Origin: Eudorina sp. 2006-703-Eu-15
Lineage: Eukaryota > Chlorophyta > Chlorophyceae > Chlamydomonadales > Volvocaceae
Length of the DNA: 64,000 bases
Direction: 5' to 3'
Assembly (NCBI GenBank): GCA_003117195.1
Contig: BDSI01000198.1
Location: 1-64,000 of the forward strand
In this document: one piece after another, positions 20,639-32,044 of the stretch
How positions within the stretch are numbered: position 1 is the stretch's first letter
Layout: each line of letters starts with the position of its first letter
Notes under the pieces: model-generated
Databases searched by the model: none
What the model saw: only the letters and a program-made list of their open reading frames with translations
Told to the model about the DNA's origin: nothing
Made by a program: the position numbers and the translations under genes

Positions 20639-23600
20639 AGCCGCCAGCCTCGTGCGCCCACCCTCCGGCTGCTGACAGTCAACGTCAACGGCTTGAAGGG
20701 GGAGCGCACACCCCGGCTGCTCTGCTATTTGAAGCAGGTAGCCCGCAACCCGGATGTCACGTTTGTCCAGGAAGCCAAACTGGGCAGCAAGGAGGATCTG
20801 CAGGCAGCACTGCAGCGGGGGGAGGGCCCGGGCGCGCCATGGAAAGGCCGGTGGGCGTACAGCCCGGGCAGTGCTCACAGCCGGGGCACAGCCATCCTGG
20901 TTCGCCCCGGGCTGGCCTTACCTGGCCTCGTGCAACAAGGCTCCAAACAGGACGACGCTGGCCGTGTCGTCTGCTGGGACTGGGACGTCCTGCACCTTCG
21001 GCTGCGGCTCCTCAGTGTGTATGCCCCGCCAGCAGCAGCCGACAAGCCAGACTTCTTCACAGGACTGCAGCCGTACTTGGACACCGACCGCCATGTCATA
21101 CTTGGGGCGACCTCAACTGCACTCTGGGCCCATCGGAGGAAGCCGAACTGTCTCGTAACAGGGCGGCCGGCCGGCAGCAGCTCCAGCACCTTATCTCCGC
21201 TGCAGACCTGGTGGACCCCTGGCCCGCGGGTCGGCCCGACCGTGGCTACACTTATCCAGCCGCCGCCAACCGGGCGGCCACCGCCCGCCTGGATCGCTGG
21301 CTGATCAGCCGGCCACTGGCTGCATACGTGGCCCACATACAGCTTGCCCCGGGGGCGCCCGGTGACCATCATGGTGTCCTGCTCGAGCTGGCGCTGCCTG
21401 GCCTGCCCCCACTCGGCCGCAGCGGCTGGATGTTTCCCACCTATCTCCTCTACCATCCCAGCCTGCTGCCGCGCCTCAAGGCTGCGGTCCAGTCCGAGCT
21501 CCAGGCGGCCCAGCAACGTGTTCCCCCCGTGGATGCCAGGGAAACTTGGGAGTGGGTCAAAGGCCGGCTGCGGCTGGTGGCTGACCAGCTCCACCGCCAG
21601 CATCTCCGCGAGCAAGTGGCCGACCTTCGTGCTGCACAGCAGGCTGCAGCCGCAGCTCTGGCGGCCCAGCATGGCAGTGCCCCTGGCTCTCCTGTTAGCC
21701 TGGACGCCGCTCGTGCCTGCAAGCAGCTGGCTGACAGTGTGGCCCAGGCCTCAACCCGCCGCAATGCCGCCCTGGATGCCGCCTACACCCGGCATGGAGA
21801 CAAAGGCACCGGCTGGTTCCACCAGCTCGGCCGGGAGGCTAAGGTCAGGGAACCCATCACCCACCTGCTCGCCCCAGGGCAGCCCGAGCCAGTCCCCCTG
21901 ACCAGCGCGAATGCCGGTGAGACCATCACCACGGCCGCCCACGCCATGTACAGCAGTGACAGCCCCACTGGCCTGTTCCGAGTTGGGGAGGTGGACCCCG
22001 CTGCCCAGGACCTGCTACTCAGCCACCTTCGCCGGCGACTGCCAGACGACCTGCGGGACAGCTCTGATGGCGCAGGGGCCCAGGGGGACCTCCAGTTGGA
22101 GGAACTCATGGTGGCCCTGGCTTCATGCCAGAATGGCAAGGCCCCGGGTTCGGATGGTGTCCCGTACGAGGTCTATCGTGTCCTGTGGGAGCAGCTGGGG
22201 CCGCCGCTCCTTGCAGCCGCCTATGAAGCCTTCCACCAGGGCTCCGTCGCCTCCGGGGCGGCCGCTGCTGCATCCCTGCCCCGCAGCTGGCGTGAAGGGA
22301 TCATCTCTCTCATCTATAAGGGGAAGCGCCTGCCTCGGCCGGACCTCAGCAGCTACCGGCCCATCACCCTCCTGCAGTGTGACTACAAAATCGTCTGCAA
22401 GGTGGTCAGCAATCGCCTCCAGCCGGCCCTGGATTACCTGGTGGACCCGCTCCAAACAGCCTTTATCGCGGGGCGAGATATCCGGGACAACATCCTGTAC
22501 CACCTGGCCCTGGCTGAGCATGTGCAACAGTCCCAGCAATCCGCGGCCCTCCTCTTCCTGGACATTGAGAAAGCCTACGACCGGGTCCACCGCCCGTGGC
22601 TGTACAGAGTGGTGGAGTCCAAGGGATTTGGGCCCAACATGCAGCGGTGGATCCGCCTCCTCACGTCGGATGGGGCTTCCCGTGTTGTGGTCAACGGCCA
22701 GCTGTCCGCCCCCTTCCCGGTCCGGAACGGCCTCGAGCAGGGCAGCACCCTGTCGCCCGTCCTCTGGGTCCTGCAGCTTGAGCCACTCACGGCGTACCTG
22801 CACCGTCTATGCGCCTCAGGCCAGCTACGCACGCCCACCCTCCCCAGTGGACAGCCTGCACCGCCCGTGTCGCACCATGCTGACGATACTGTCCTCACGG
22901 TCCGGGACGTTGACGAGGACGGCCCTGTCGCCAAAGCAGCGGTCCAGCTCTTCTGCCGGGCCCGTAACGCCAAGGAGAATGCCAGCAAAAGCAAGGGGCT
23001 GGTGCTCGGCACCCACCGTGTGGTCTGGGGTGTGAATGAGGCAACGGGCGCCAAATTCCCTCTCCCTGGGGAGGAGCCGCCCCGCCACCTTGGGGTCCCG
23101 CTCACCACTGACACCACCCTGGCGGCCGACCTGTGCTACGCCAGCCGTATCCAACGGCTGAACAACATCGGGCAGGTGTGGCGGCGGCATGGCCTCAGCT
23201 TCGTTGGCAGGGTCCACGTGGCCAAGCAGGTATTGGGCAATGCCCTTGCCTTCCACTTCTCCTTTGTCCAGCCCTCCCCACCACAGCTGGCAGCGCTGCG
23301 GAAGTGCATCGACGGCTTCACAGCCTGGTCGTTGCTGCCTGAAGATGCTACCCTGGTGTGCAATGGTCGTGCACTGCTGAAGCCGGATCCAGTGGTGGCA
23401 TACCAAGACCACGAGTGTGGCGGGGTTGGTCACATTGACCTTGACTCCTTCCTTGCAGCGCTGCATGGCAAGACCCTGGCGCAGTTAGCCCAACCAGGCC
23501 GGCAGCCCTGGAAGCTGATCATGCGCTCCCTCTTCGCTAACTGGGCCCCCCGGGGGACCGCCGGCTGGGGTTGGGTGTATGGGACGGTGGACCCACCGGC

Positions 23601-24872
23601 AAACCTGCCCCCGTACCTGGCCAGCCTGGTGACATCCTTCCGGGCCTCACAGCCCTGCCGGCTGCCTTACCCTGAGGGCACTGACGCGCGGGCGCTGCTG
23701 CATGAGCCGCTGTACTACAATGCAGCCCTTCGGGACCCAGTGACAGGACAGCCGTTCCAGCCCCCCGGTATGCCTGAGGGCGGACCCATCGACGCGCCGT
23801 GCACCGTGGCAGCCCTGCGTGCAGCCCCAGCCCTGGCCCAGCGTGACCCCCAACTGCAGGCTGTGCTGGCTGCCGTGCCTCCAGACTGGCACCAGCTCCT
23901 GCCAGGTGGCCTCCTGACCGCAGAACTTCCTGAAGCAGCAAATTGGCAAGTGTCACTGGACAGCAACTGGGTCCGCAGCCCGTCCGGAGCTCTACTGGCT
24001 GCCCTGCCCAGTGGCCGCCTCGTCACCCCTGAACCAACAGCGGCCGGGGCAGCGGCCCCTGAAGCGTGGCTGGCGGCCTGTGTCCTACCAGGCAAAAAGC
24101 CGCGCCGCTTCTGGTCCCTGGCGGAGCGGCTGGCGTACCAGGCTGCCCCACCGGCTGAGCGGCCGGCCTTGTGGCCAACCGAGAACCAGCTCCTGGGCCC
24201 CTGGAGCGAGGTGCAGTGCCACCCCCTCAGTCATGGCCACGGCGCCCTGCCACTGGTACACTACACAGTCTGCGAAACCCGCCGCCGTCTCACAGCTGCA
24301 CGCCTGGCTTTGGGAGACCATGGCCCAGGACCCCTGACGCCCGCTGCGTGGCCTACACTCCCGGGTAATCGCAGTGCACTCACAGTCCTGGAGGAGGAAT
24401 GGAGACGGCAGCATGCAGCCAACCGGGCCCCCAGCCATAGCAGCTGGTTCAGGATGCACCCAGTCCAGCCTGCAGCCTGGATGCGGCCACGTTGCAACCC
24501 ACTCTCCCCGTTCACAGCCAGTGTCACTCAGCTGCCGGCAACTCAGCGGCGTCCTCACAGCCGGGGGGACCCAGGGGCAGGCCCCTCGACAGCTGGGCCA
24601 TCTACCTTCATCAACCACCCCCCCGCAGGGCCGCTGCAAGGGAGCCCGCCGGACCTACCAGATCAGCTGGCCCCCGTGGACCCACCCGCCCCGCCGGACC
24701 CACCTGACCTGCCAGACCCACCTGACCCGCCTGAACCGCCAGACCCGCCGGGCTTGGGTGCACCCACGGCGGCCCAGAAGCGCAAGACCTGGCAGCGGCT
24801 GTGGGACAGCCCGGCCAGCAACCGGGCCTGCAAACCCTCTGGACCGCCCTTCGGGCCACCTGGCTGTGGGCC

Positions 24873-24903
<31 letters not shown>

Positions 24904-25438
24904 CTGAGAGGGACGTTACAAGGACAAAGGGACGGAAGCAGACCAAGCAGCAAGCCGGGAAGAAGGCCAGACGGCAAGCAAAGACCACCACACCGCAACC
25001 GAGCCCCAGAGGCACCAACCAGAAGGAAAGGGAACCAAGCAACGCCAACCTCACAGACAGGACGGGGACAGGGACAGGGCGGCAGAGGGAGAGAAAAGCT
25101 CCCAAAGCGGCAAAACGGCACAACAAGGCCGCACCTCCTACTCCTACCCCTCTGAAGCGGTCGTCACCCAGGTGGTCAGCGAGCTCCAACGGCTCATGTG
25201 GGCGCATTTCCGGATGGCAGCGTTGCCCGACGACACCATGGCTGGCTTGCCACTCTCACACATCACCGCCCAGCTGAAGACAGCTCCGCTGGACGCCTTC
25301 GAAGCCTCGTGGGCGCATGAAGGTGTCCTGTGCTCTGTCGAGCGTGCCGAAGGGCAGGCGCCCAGGCTGCGGGTCCAGCTGTCCCTGGCCCACCCTGTGC
25401 CAGCCCCACAGGCTGCCGCCACAGTAATGTCAGATTAG
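20636..25438 (+). pseudogene. LINE ORF2 of copy F, nearly intact
   Basis: ORF2 starts ATGAGCCGCCAG at 20636. One G is missing in CTTGGGGCGACCTC near 21105, which cuts the endonuclease just before its GGDLNC motif. Downstream the frame is open for over 1200 codons through FLDIEKAYDR and HHADDT. It then has the 340-bp deletion at 24826, which removes the Gln tract and finger, and the minus LINE insert at 24874-25146. The C-terminus closes with VMSD and TAG at 25438. Confidence 0.88.
24874..25146 (-). mobile_element. LINE 3' end insertion with long T-tract
   Basis: T30 (24874-24903), CTGAGAGGGACG and about 240 bp of 3'UTR complement are inserted in copy F ORF2. About 40 bp of target (CTGGTGCCACC... 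to GCCCTG) is missing at the site. Confidence 0.85.
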
Positions 25439-25488
25439 TTTCAGCTCGCAGCTACAGCTACAGCATCAGCTCAGCCCAGCTCAGGGGG

Positions 25489-28482
25489 CGGCCCTCCTCT
25501 TCCTGGACATTGAGAAAGCCTACGACCGGGTCCACCGCCCGTGGCTGTACCGAGTGGTGGAGTCCAAGGGCTTTGGGCCCAACATGCAGCGGTGGATCCG
25601 CCTCCTCACGTCCGATGGGTCTTCCCGTGTTGTGGTCAACGGCCAGCTGTCCGCCCCGTTCCCGGTCCGGAACGGCCTCGAGCAGGGCAGCACCCTGTCG
25701 CCCGTCCTCTGGGTCCTGCAGCTTGAGCCACTCACGGCGTACCTGCACCATCTGTGCGCCTCAGGCCAGCTACGCACACCCACCCTCCCCAGTGGACAGC
25801 CTGCCCCGCCCGTGTCGCACCATGCTGACGATACTGTCCTCACGGTCCGGGACGTTGACGAGGACGGCCCCGTCGCCAAAGCAGCGGTCCAGCTCTTCTG
25901 CCGGGCCAGTAACGCCAAGGAGAATGCCAGCAAAAGCAAGGGGCTGGTGCTCGGCACCCACCGTGTGGTCTGGGGTGTGAATGAGGCAACGGGCGCCAAA
26001 TTCCCTCTCCCTGGGGAGGAGCCGCCCCGCCACCTTGGGGTACCGCTCACCACTGACACCACCCTGGCGGCCAACCTCTGCTACGCCAGCCGTATCCAAC
26101 GGCTGAACAACATCGGGCAGGTGTGGCGGCGGCATGGCCTCAGCTTCGTTGGCAGGGTCCACGTGGCCAAGCAGGTATTGGGCAATGCCCTTGCCTTCCA
26201 CTTCTCCTTTGTCCAGCCCTCCCCACCCCAGCTGGCAGCGCTGCGGAAGTGCATCGACGGCTTCACAGCCTGGTCGTTGCTGCCTGAAGATGCTACCCTG
26301 GTGTGCAATGGTCGTGCACTGCTGAAGCCGGATCCAGTGGTGGCATACCAAGACCACGAGTGTGGCGGGGTTGGCCACATTGACCTTGACTCCTTCCTTG
26401 CAGCGCTGCATGGCAAGACCCTGGCACAGTTAGCCCAACCAGGCCGGCAGCCCTGGAAGCTGATCATGCGCTCCCTCTTCGCTAACTGGGCCCCCGAGGG
26501 ACCACCGGCTGGGGTTGGGTGTATGGGACGGTGGACCCACCGGCAAACCTGCCCCCGTACCTGGCTAGCCTGGTGACATCCTTCCGGGCCTCACAGCCCC
26601 GCCGGCTGCCTTACCCTGAGGGCACTGACGCGCGGGCGCTGCTGCATGAGCCGCTGTACTACAATGCAGCCCTTCGGGACCCAGTCACAGGACAGCCATT
26701 CCAGCCCCCCGGTATGCCTGAGGGCGGACCCATCGACGCACCGTGCACCGTGGCAGCCCTGCGTGCAGCCCCAGCCCTGGCCCAGCGTGACCCCCAACTG
26801 CAGGCTGTGCTGGCCGCCGTGCCTCCAGACTGGCACCAGCTCCTGCCAGGTGGCCTCCTCACCGCAGAACTTCCTGAAGCAGCAAATTGGCAAGTGTCAC
26901 TGGACAGCAACTGGGTCCGCAGCCCGTCCGGAGCTCTACTGGCTGCCCTGCCCAGCGGCCGCCTCGTCACCCCTGAACCAACAGCGGCCGGGGCAGCGGC
27001 CCCTGAAGCGTGGCTGGCGGCCTGTGTCCTGCCAGGCAAAAAGCCGCGCCGCTTCTGGTCCCTGGCGGAGCGGCTGGCGTACCAGGCTGCCCCACCGGCT
27101 GAGCGGCCGGCCTTGTGGCCAACCGAGAACCAGCTCCTGGGCCCCTGGAGCGAGGTGCAGTGCCACCCCCTCAGTCATGGCCACGGCACCCTGCCACTGG
27201 TACACTACACAGTCTGCGAAACCCGCCGCCGTCTCACAGCTGCACGCCTGGCTTTGGGAGACCACGGCCCAGGACCCCTGACGCCCGCTGCGTGGCCTAC
27301 ACTCCCGGGTAATCGCAGTGCACTCACGGTCCTGGAGGAGGAATGGAGACGGCAGCATGCAGCCAATCGGGCCCCCAGCCATAGCAGCTGGTTCAGGATG
27401 CACCCAGTCCAGCCTGCAGCCTGGATGCGGCCACGTTGCAACCCACTCTCCCCGTTCACAGCCAGTGTCACTCAGCTGCCGGCAACTCAGCGGCGTCCTC
27501 ACAGCCGGGGGGACCCAGGGGCAGGCCCCTCGACAGCTGGGCCATCTACCTTCATCAACCAACCCCCCGCAGGGCCGCTGCAAGGGAGCCCGCCGGACCT
27601 ACCCGATCAGCTGGCCCCCGTGGACCCACCCGCCCCGCCGGACCCACCTGACCTGCCAGACCCACCTGAACCGCCTGAACCGCCAGACCCGCCGGGCTTG
27701 GGTGCACCCACGGCGGCCCAGAAGCACAAGACCTGGCAGCGGCTGTGGGACAGCCCGGCCAGCAACCGGGCCAAGGCCCTGGTGTGGCGTCTGCAGCATG
27801 CACGGCTCCCGTGCGGCCTGTACCTCACAACCAAAGGCCGGCCGGACCGCGCCGCCTGCAGCAACCCACCCTGCCAACAGCCACAGCAGCAGCCACAGCA
27901 GCAGCAGCCGCGGCGATGGCGGCCAGAACCGTGCATGGACAGCTTGACCCACATCTTTGTGACCTGCCCGGCGTACAAGGGTGCTCGTGAGTGGCTGGTG
28001 GCTCTCTGGGGGGCCATCACCGGGGGCCCGGCCCCCCAATGATGAGCGTTGAACTGCTGCTGGGAGACTGGGCCGCCGCCTGGGGCCAGTACCCAACCAG
28101 CCCGGGCCTGCAAACCCTCTGGACCGCCCTTCGGGCCACCTGGCTGTGGGCCGTCTGGTGCCACCACCAAGCCGCTGACACCGAGCCCTGCCCCTCCGAA
28201 GCGGTCGTCACCCAGGTGGTCAGCGAGCTCCAACGGCTCATGTGGGCGCATTTCCGGATGGCAGCGTTGCCCGATGACACCATGGCTGGGTTGCCACTCT
28301 CACACATCACCGCCCAGCTGAAGACAGCTCCGCTGGACGCCTTCGAAGCCTCATGGGCGCATGAAGGTGTCCTGTGCTCTGTCGAGCGTGCCGAAGGGCA
28401 GGCGCCCAGGCTGCGGGTCCATCTGTCCCTGGCCCACCCTGTGCCAGCCCCACAGGCTGCCGCCGCAGTAATGTCAGATTAG
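25489..28482 (+). pseudogene. LINE ORF2 3' two-thirds of copy G
   Basis: This region covers motif A (FLDIEKAYDR), the GLEQGSTLSPVLW segment, HHADDT, the long middle region, Pro-rich linker, Gln tract, finger and VMSD/TAG end. Two one-base losses relative to L, in the C run near 26491 and the G run near 28024, break the frame. Both are in homopolymers. The endonuclease is absent because of 5' truncation. Confidence 0.87.
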
Positions 28483-29533
28483 TTCCAGCTCGCAGCTACA
28501 GCTACAGCATCAGCATCAGCTCAGTCCAGCTCAGGGGGGTTTGGTGTGTGAGCCGTTTCCGGTTTGTGTAGGGCAGAAGTGAAAGGGGGTTTCAGTTCGG
28601 CTTTGTGTGGGGGCCTCGAGGGCGCTGGGGTCTAGGGGGGCCAGTGTTGTAGGGGTGAGGGCCTCCAGGGTTGGGTTTGGCGAGGGAGGGGTGTTCCTGC
28701 TTGCTGCGCCCCGCAGGGTACCAGCCCTGGACGTTCCCCTTGCTCGTGGCGTGCTCGTGCTCTGCCGGGCCGGCGTCTGTTGGCGTGGCTGGCGGAGCGG
28801 CGCCCTGTTGTGCGGCCCTGCGGTGTGCTCGTGCTCGAGACCCTACCGAGCGGCACCCGGGTTCGGCCGTGACGTGCTTGGCGCCTTGGTGTGCTCGTGC
28901 CCTGGCCTCCTGTGCCTTGGGCGGCACCTCGGTGATTGTGGGTTCGTGCGAGCCTGGGGGGCTGTTTTTTGGGGGGTGGGGGGTTTGGGTTCCTTCTGTT
29001 GGGCGGTCTGGTGTGTCCCCTTCTGTTGGGAGTTCCGGTGTTCCCTGGGGCTGCTGCAGGTTGTTCCTTCCGTTGTTTGCTTTGAGTCTTCTGTGGCTGC
29101 TGCAGTTGGGTGTTGCCCTGCTTCTTTGGGTAGTGTTTGCCTCGTTGCTGTGTTCTGGTTTTGTAGCTGTTTTTCTTTTTTTTTTTGTTTTTTTGTTTTT
29201 GGTTGTGGGTTGGTGGGTGGGTCGTCTTTGGCCTTCCGTCTCGCCTGTTGGCCTGGAGTAGGAGGTGCGGCCTTGTTGTGCCGATTTGCCGCTTTGGGAG
29301 CTTTTCTCTCCCTCTGCCGCCCTGTCCCTGTCCCCGTCCTGTCTGTGAGGTTGGCGTTGCTTGGTTCCCTTTCCTTCTGGTTGGTGCCTCTGGGGCTCGG
29401 TTGCGGTGTGGTTTTGTTTTTTGTGGTGGTCTTTGCTTGCTGTCTGGCCTTCTTCCCGGCTTGCTGCTTGGTCTGCTTCCGTCCCTTTGTCCTTGTAACG
29501 TCCCTCTCAGAAAAAAAAAAAAAAAAAAAAAAA
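25489..29533 (+). mobile_element. LINE copy G, young 5'-truncated copy
   Basis: Copy G begins in the reverse transcriptase (equivalent to 43653) and ends with an A23 tail. It is inserted in the 3'UTR of F at a G run: GGGGG precedes it and GGGGGG follows it, whereas the intact 3'UTR has six G in all. It is almost identical to full-length element L, sharing private 3'UTR variants such as GGTGATTGTGGGTTCG and TTTGAGTCTTCTG. It differs by a few one-base changes and a 15-base T/G-rich insert near 29412. Confidence 0.9.
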
Positions 29534-30479
29534 GGGGGGTTTGTTGTGTGAGCCGTTTCCGGTTTGTGTAGGGCAGTAGTGAAAGGGGGTTTCAGTTCGG
29601 CTTTGTGTGGGGGCCTCGAGGGTGCTGGGGTCTAGGGGGGCCAGTGTTGTAGGGGTGAGGGCCTCCAGGGTTGGGTTGGCGAGGGAGGGGTGTGCCTGCT
29701 TGCTGCGCCCCGCAGGGTACCAGCCCTAGACGTTTCCCTTGCTCGTGGCGTGCTCGTGCTCTGCCGGGCCGGCGTCTGTTGGCGTGGCTGGTGGAGCGGC
29801 GCCCTGTTGTGCGGCCCTGCGGTGTGCTCGTGCTCGAGACCCTACCGAGCGGCACCCGGGTTCGGCCGTGACGTGCTTGGCGCCTTGGTGTGCTCGTGCC
29901 CTGGCCTCCTGTGCCTTGGGCGGCACCTCGTTGCTTTTGGGTTCGTGCGAGCCTGGGGGGTGTGTATTTGGGGGGTGGGGGGTTGGGTTCCTTCGGTTGG
30001 GCGGTTGGGCCCTTCGGTGGGCAGGTTGTTGCTTCCGTTTGCTTGCTTTGTGTCTTCTGTGGCTGCTGCAGTTGGGTGTTGCCCTGCTTCTTTGGGTAGT
30101 GTTTGCCTCGTTGCTATCTTCTGGTTTTGTAGCTGTTTTTCTTTTCTTTTTTTTGTTTTTTGTTGTTTGTTGGTGGGTGGGTCGTCTTTGGCCTTCCGTC
30201 TCGCCTGGTGGCCTGGAGTAGGAGGTGCGGCCTTGTTGTGCCGTTTTGCCGCATTGGGAGCTTTTTCTCTCCCTCTGCCGCCCTGTCCCTGTCCCCGTCC
30301 TGTCTGTGAGGTTGGCGTTGCTTGGTTCCCTTTCCTTCTGGTTGGTGCCTCTGGGGCTCGGTTGCGGTGTGGTGGTCTTTGCTTGCCGTCTGGCCTTCTT
30401 TCCGGCTTGCTGCTTGGTCTGCTTCCGTCCCTTTGTCCTTGTAACGTCCCTCTCAGAAAAAAAAAAAAAAAAAAAAAAA

Positions 30480-31190
30480 GGCCACCAGGCGAGACGGAAG
30501 GCCAAAGACGACCCACCCACCAACAAACAACAAAAAACAAAAAAAAGAAAAGAAAAAACAGCTACAAAACCAGAACACAGCAACGAGGCAAACACTACCC
30601 AAAGAAGCAGGGCAACACCCAACTGCAGCAGCCACAGAAGACACAAAGCAAACAACGGAAGCAACAACCTGCAGCAGCCCCAGAGAACACCGGAACTCTC
30701 AACAGAAGGAGACACACCAGACCGCCCAACAGAAGGAACCCAAACCCCCCACCCCCCAAAAACAGACCCCCCAGGCTCGCACGAACCCAAAAGCTACGAG
30801 GTGCCGCCCAAGGCACAGGAGGCCAGGGCACGAGCACACCAAGGCGCCAAGCACGTCATGGCCGAACCCGGGTGCCGCTCGGTAGGGTCTCGAGCACGAG
30901 CACACCGCAGGGCCGCACAACAGGGCGCCGCTGCTTCAGGAAGTTCTGCGGTGAGGAGGCCACCTGGCAGGAGCTGGTGCCAGTCTGGAGGCACGGCGGC
31001 CAGCACAGCCTGCAGTTGGGGGTCACGCTGGGCCAGGGCTGGGGCTGTACGCAGGGCTGCCACGGTGCACGGTGCGTCGATGGGTCCGCCCTCAGGCATA
31101 CCGGGGGGCTGGAATGGCTGTCCTGTCACTGGGTCCCGAAGGGCTGCATTGTAGTACAGCGGCTCATGCAGCAGCGCCCGCGCGTCAGTG
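30480..31190 (-). pseudogene. LINE 3'UTR joined to ORF2 fragment (minus)
   Basis: 30480-30932 is minus 3'UTR (GGCCACCAGGCGAGACGG onward). It is fused at the shared GCT to minus ORF2 sequence 30930-31190 (GCTTCAGGAAGTTCTGCGG to GCGCGTCAGTG). The two parts are over 2 kb apart in the intact element, so the joint marks a deletion. It directly follows the A-tail of copy F. Confidence 0.78.
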
Positions 31191-31797
31191 ACCTGGCAGC
31201 GGCTGTGGGACAGCCCGGCCAGCAACTGGGCCAAGGCCCTGGTGTGGCGACTGCAGCATGCACGGCTCCCGTGCGGCCTGTACCTCGCAACCAAAGGCCG
31301 GCCGGACCGCGCCGCCTGCAGCCACCCACCCTGCCAACAGCCGCAGCAGCAGCCACAGCAGCAGCAGCCGCGACGATGGCGGCCAGAACCTTGCGTGGAC
31401 ACCTTGACCCACATCTTTGTGGCCTGCCCGGCGTACCAGGGTGCTCGTGAGTGGCTGGTGGCTCTCTGGGGGGCCATCACCGGGGGGCCCGGCCCCCCAA
31501 TGATGAGCGTTGAACTGCTGCTGGGAGACTGGGCCGCCGCCTGGGGCCAGTACCCAACCAGCCCGGGCCTGCAAACCCTCTGGACCGCCCTTCGGGCCAC
31601 CTGGCTGTGGGCCGTCTGGTGCCACCACCAAGCCGCTGACACCGCGCCCTGCCCCTCCGAAGCGGTCGTCACCCAGGTGGTCAGCGAGCTCCAACGGCTC
31701 ATGTGGGCGCATTTCCGGATGGCAGCGTTGCCCGACGACACCATGGCTGGGTTGCCACTCTCTCACATCACCGCCCAGCTGAAGACGGCTCCGCTGG
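31191..31797 (+). pseudogene. LINE ORF2 C-terminal fragment (plus)
   Basis: The strand switches at 31190/31191. This piece encodes the finger region (PPCQQPQQQPQQQQP and LTHIFVACPAYQG) to AQLKTAPLG, is open, and ends abruptly at CCGCTGG where non-repeat DNA starts. No tail is present at its 3' side, so the break is not a retrotransposition end. Confidence 0.8.
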
Positions 31798-32044
31798 GTT
31801 GAGAAAGGGTTGGGCCGTCGCAATCGTATACACTACAAAGCTCTCGACTTTAATATTTATAACAATTCACTTAGTTTGCGCATGGCTGCCGTTTCGTTTC
31901 AGTTGTCACTAGTCAATTACAGCAATATTTGCCTATGTAAGTTGAGGTGATAGGAAGTAACTCATTTGCAATAGTACGAGAACAATCAGCAACACTGTTT
32001 GCGTTCTGGCCGCCATGATGGAGCGAAATTATACAACTTGGACT
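31798..32044. other. low-GC non-repeat island
   Basis: About 247 bp of AT-richer DNA is unlike any LINE or SINE sequence here (for example TTTAATATTTATAACAATTC). It lies between an ORF2 fragment cut without tail and the T-tract of minus copy H. No gene, tRNA or repeat is recognisable. It may be a scrap of the original host sequence. Confidence 0.7.

Larger units (their letters stand above)
18881..30479 (+). mobile_element. LINE copy F (ORF1, ORF2, 3'UTR; interrupted)
   Basis: Copy F starts in ORF1 (equivalent to 39980) and runs to an A23 tail at 30457-30479. It holds a T15 insert (18986-19000), a minus LINE end (24874-25146) and the 4-kb copy G (25489-29533) within its 3'UTR. At 24826 about 340 bp of ORF2 is lost between two CCGGGCC repeats. 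Its 5' end meets the 5' end of minus copy E head to head. Confidence 0.9.

Noticed and set aside
20422..25155. Apparent 1577-codon ORF starting in ORF1 of copy F
   Set aside because: The first part reads the ORF1/endonuclease region out of frame. Only after the base loss near 21105 does it enter the ORF2 frame, so the stated start is not a real one.
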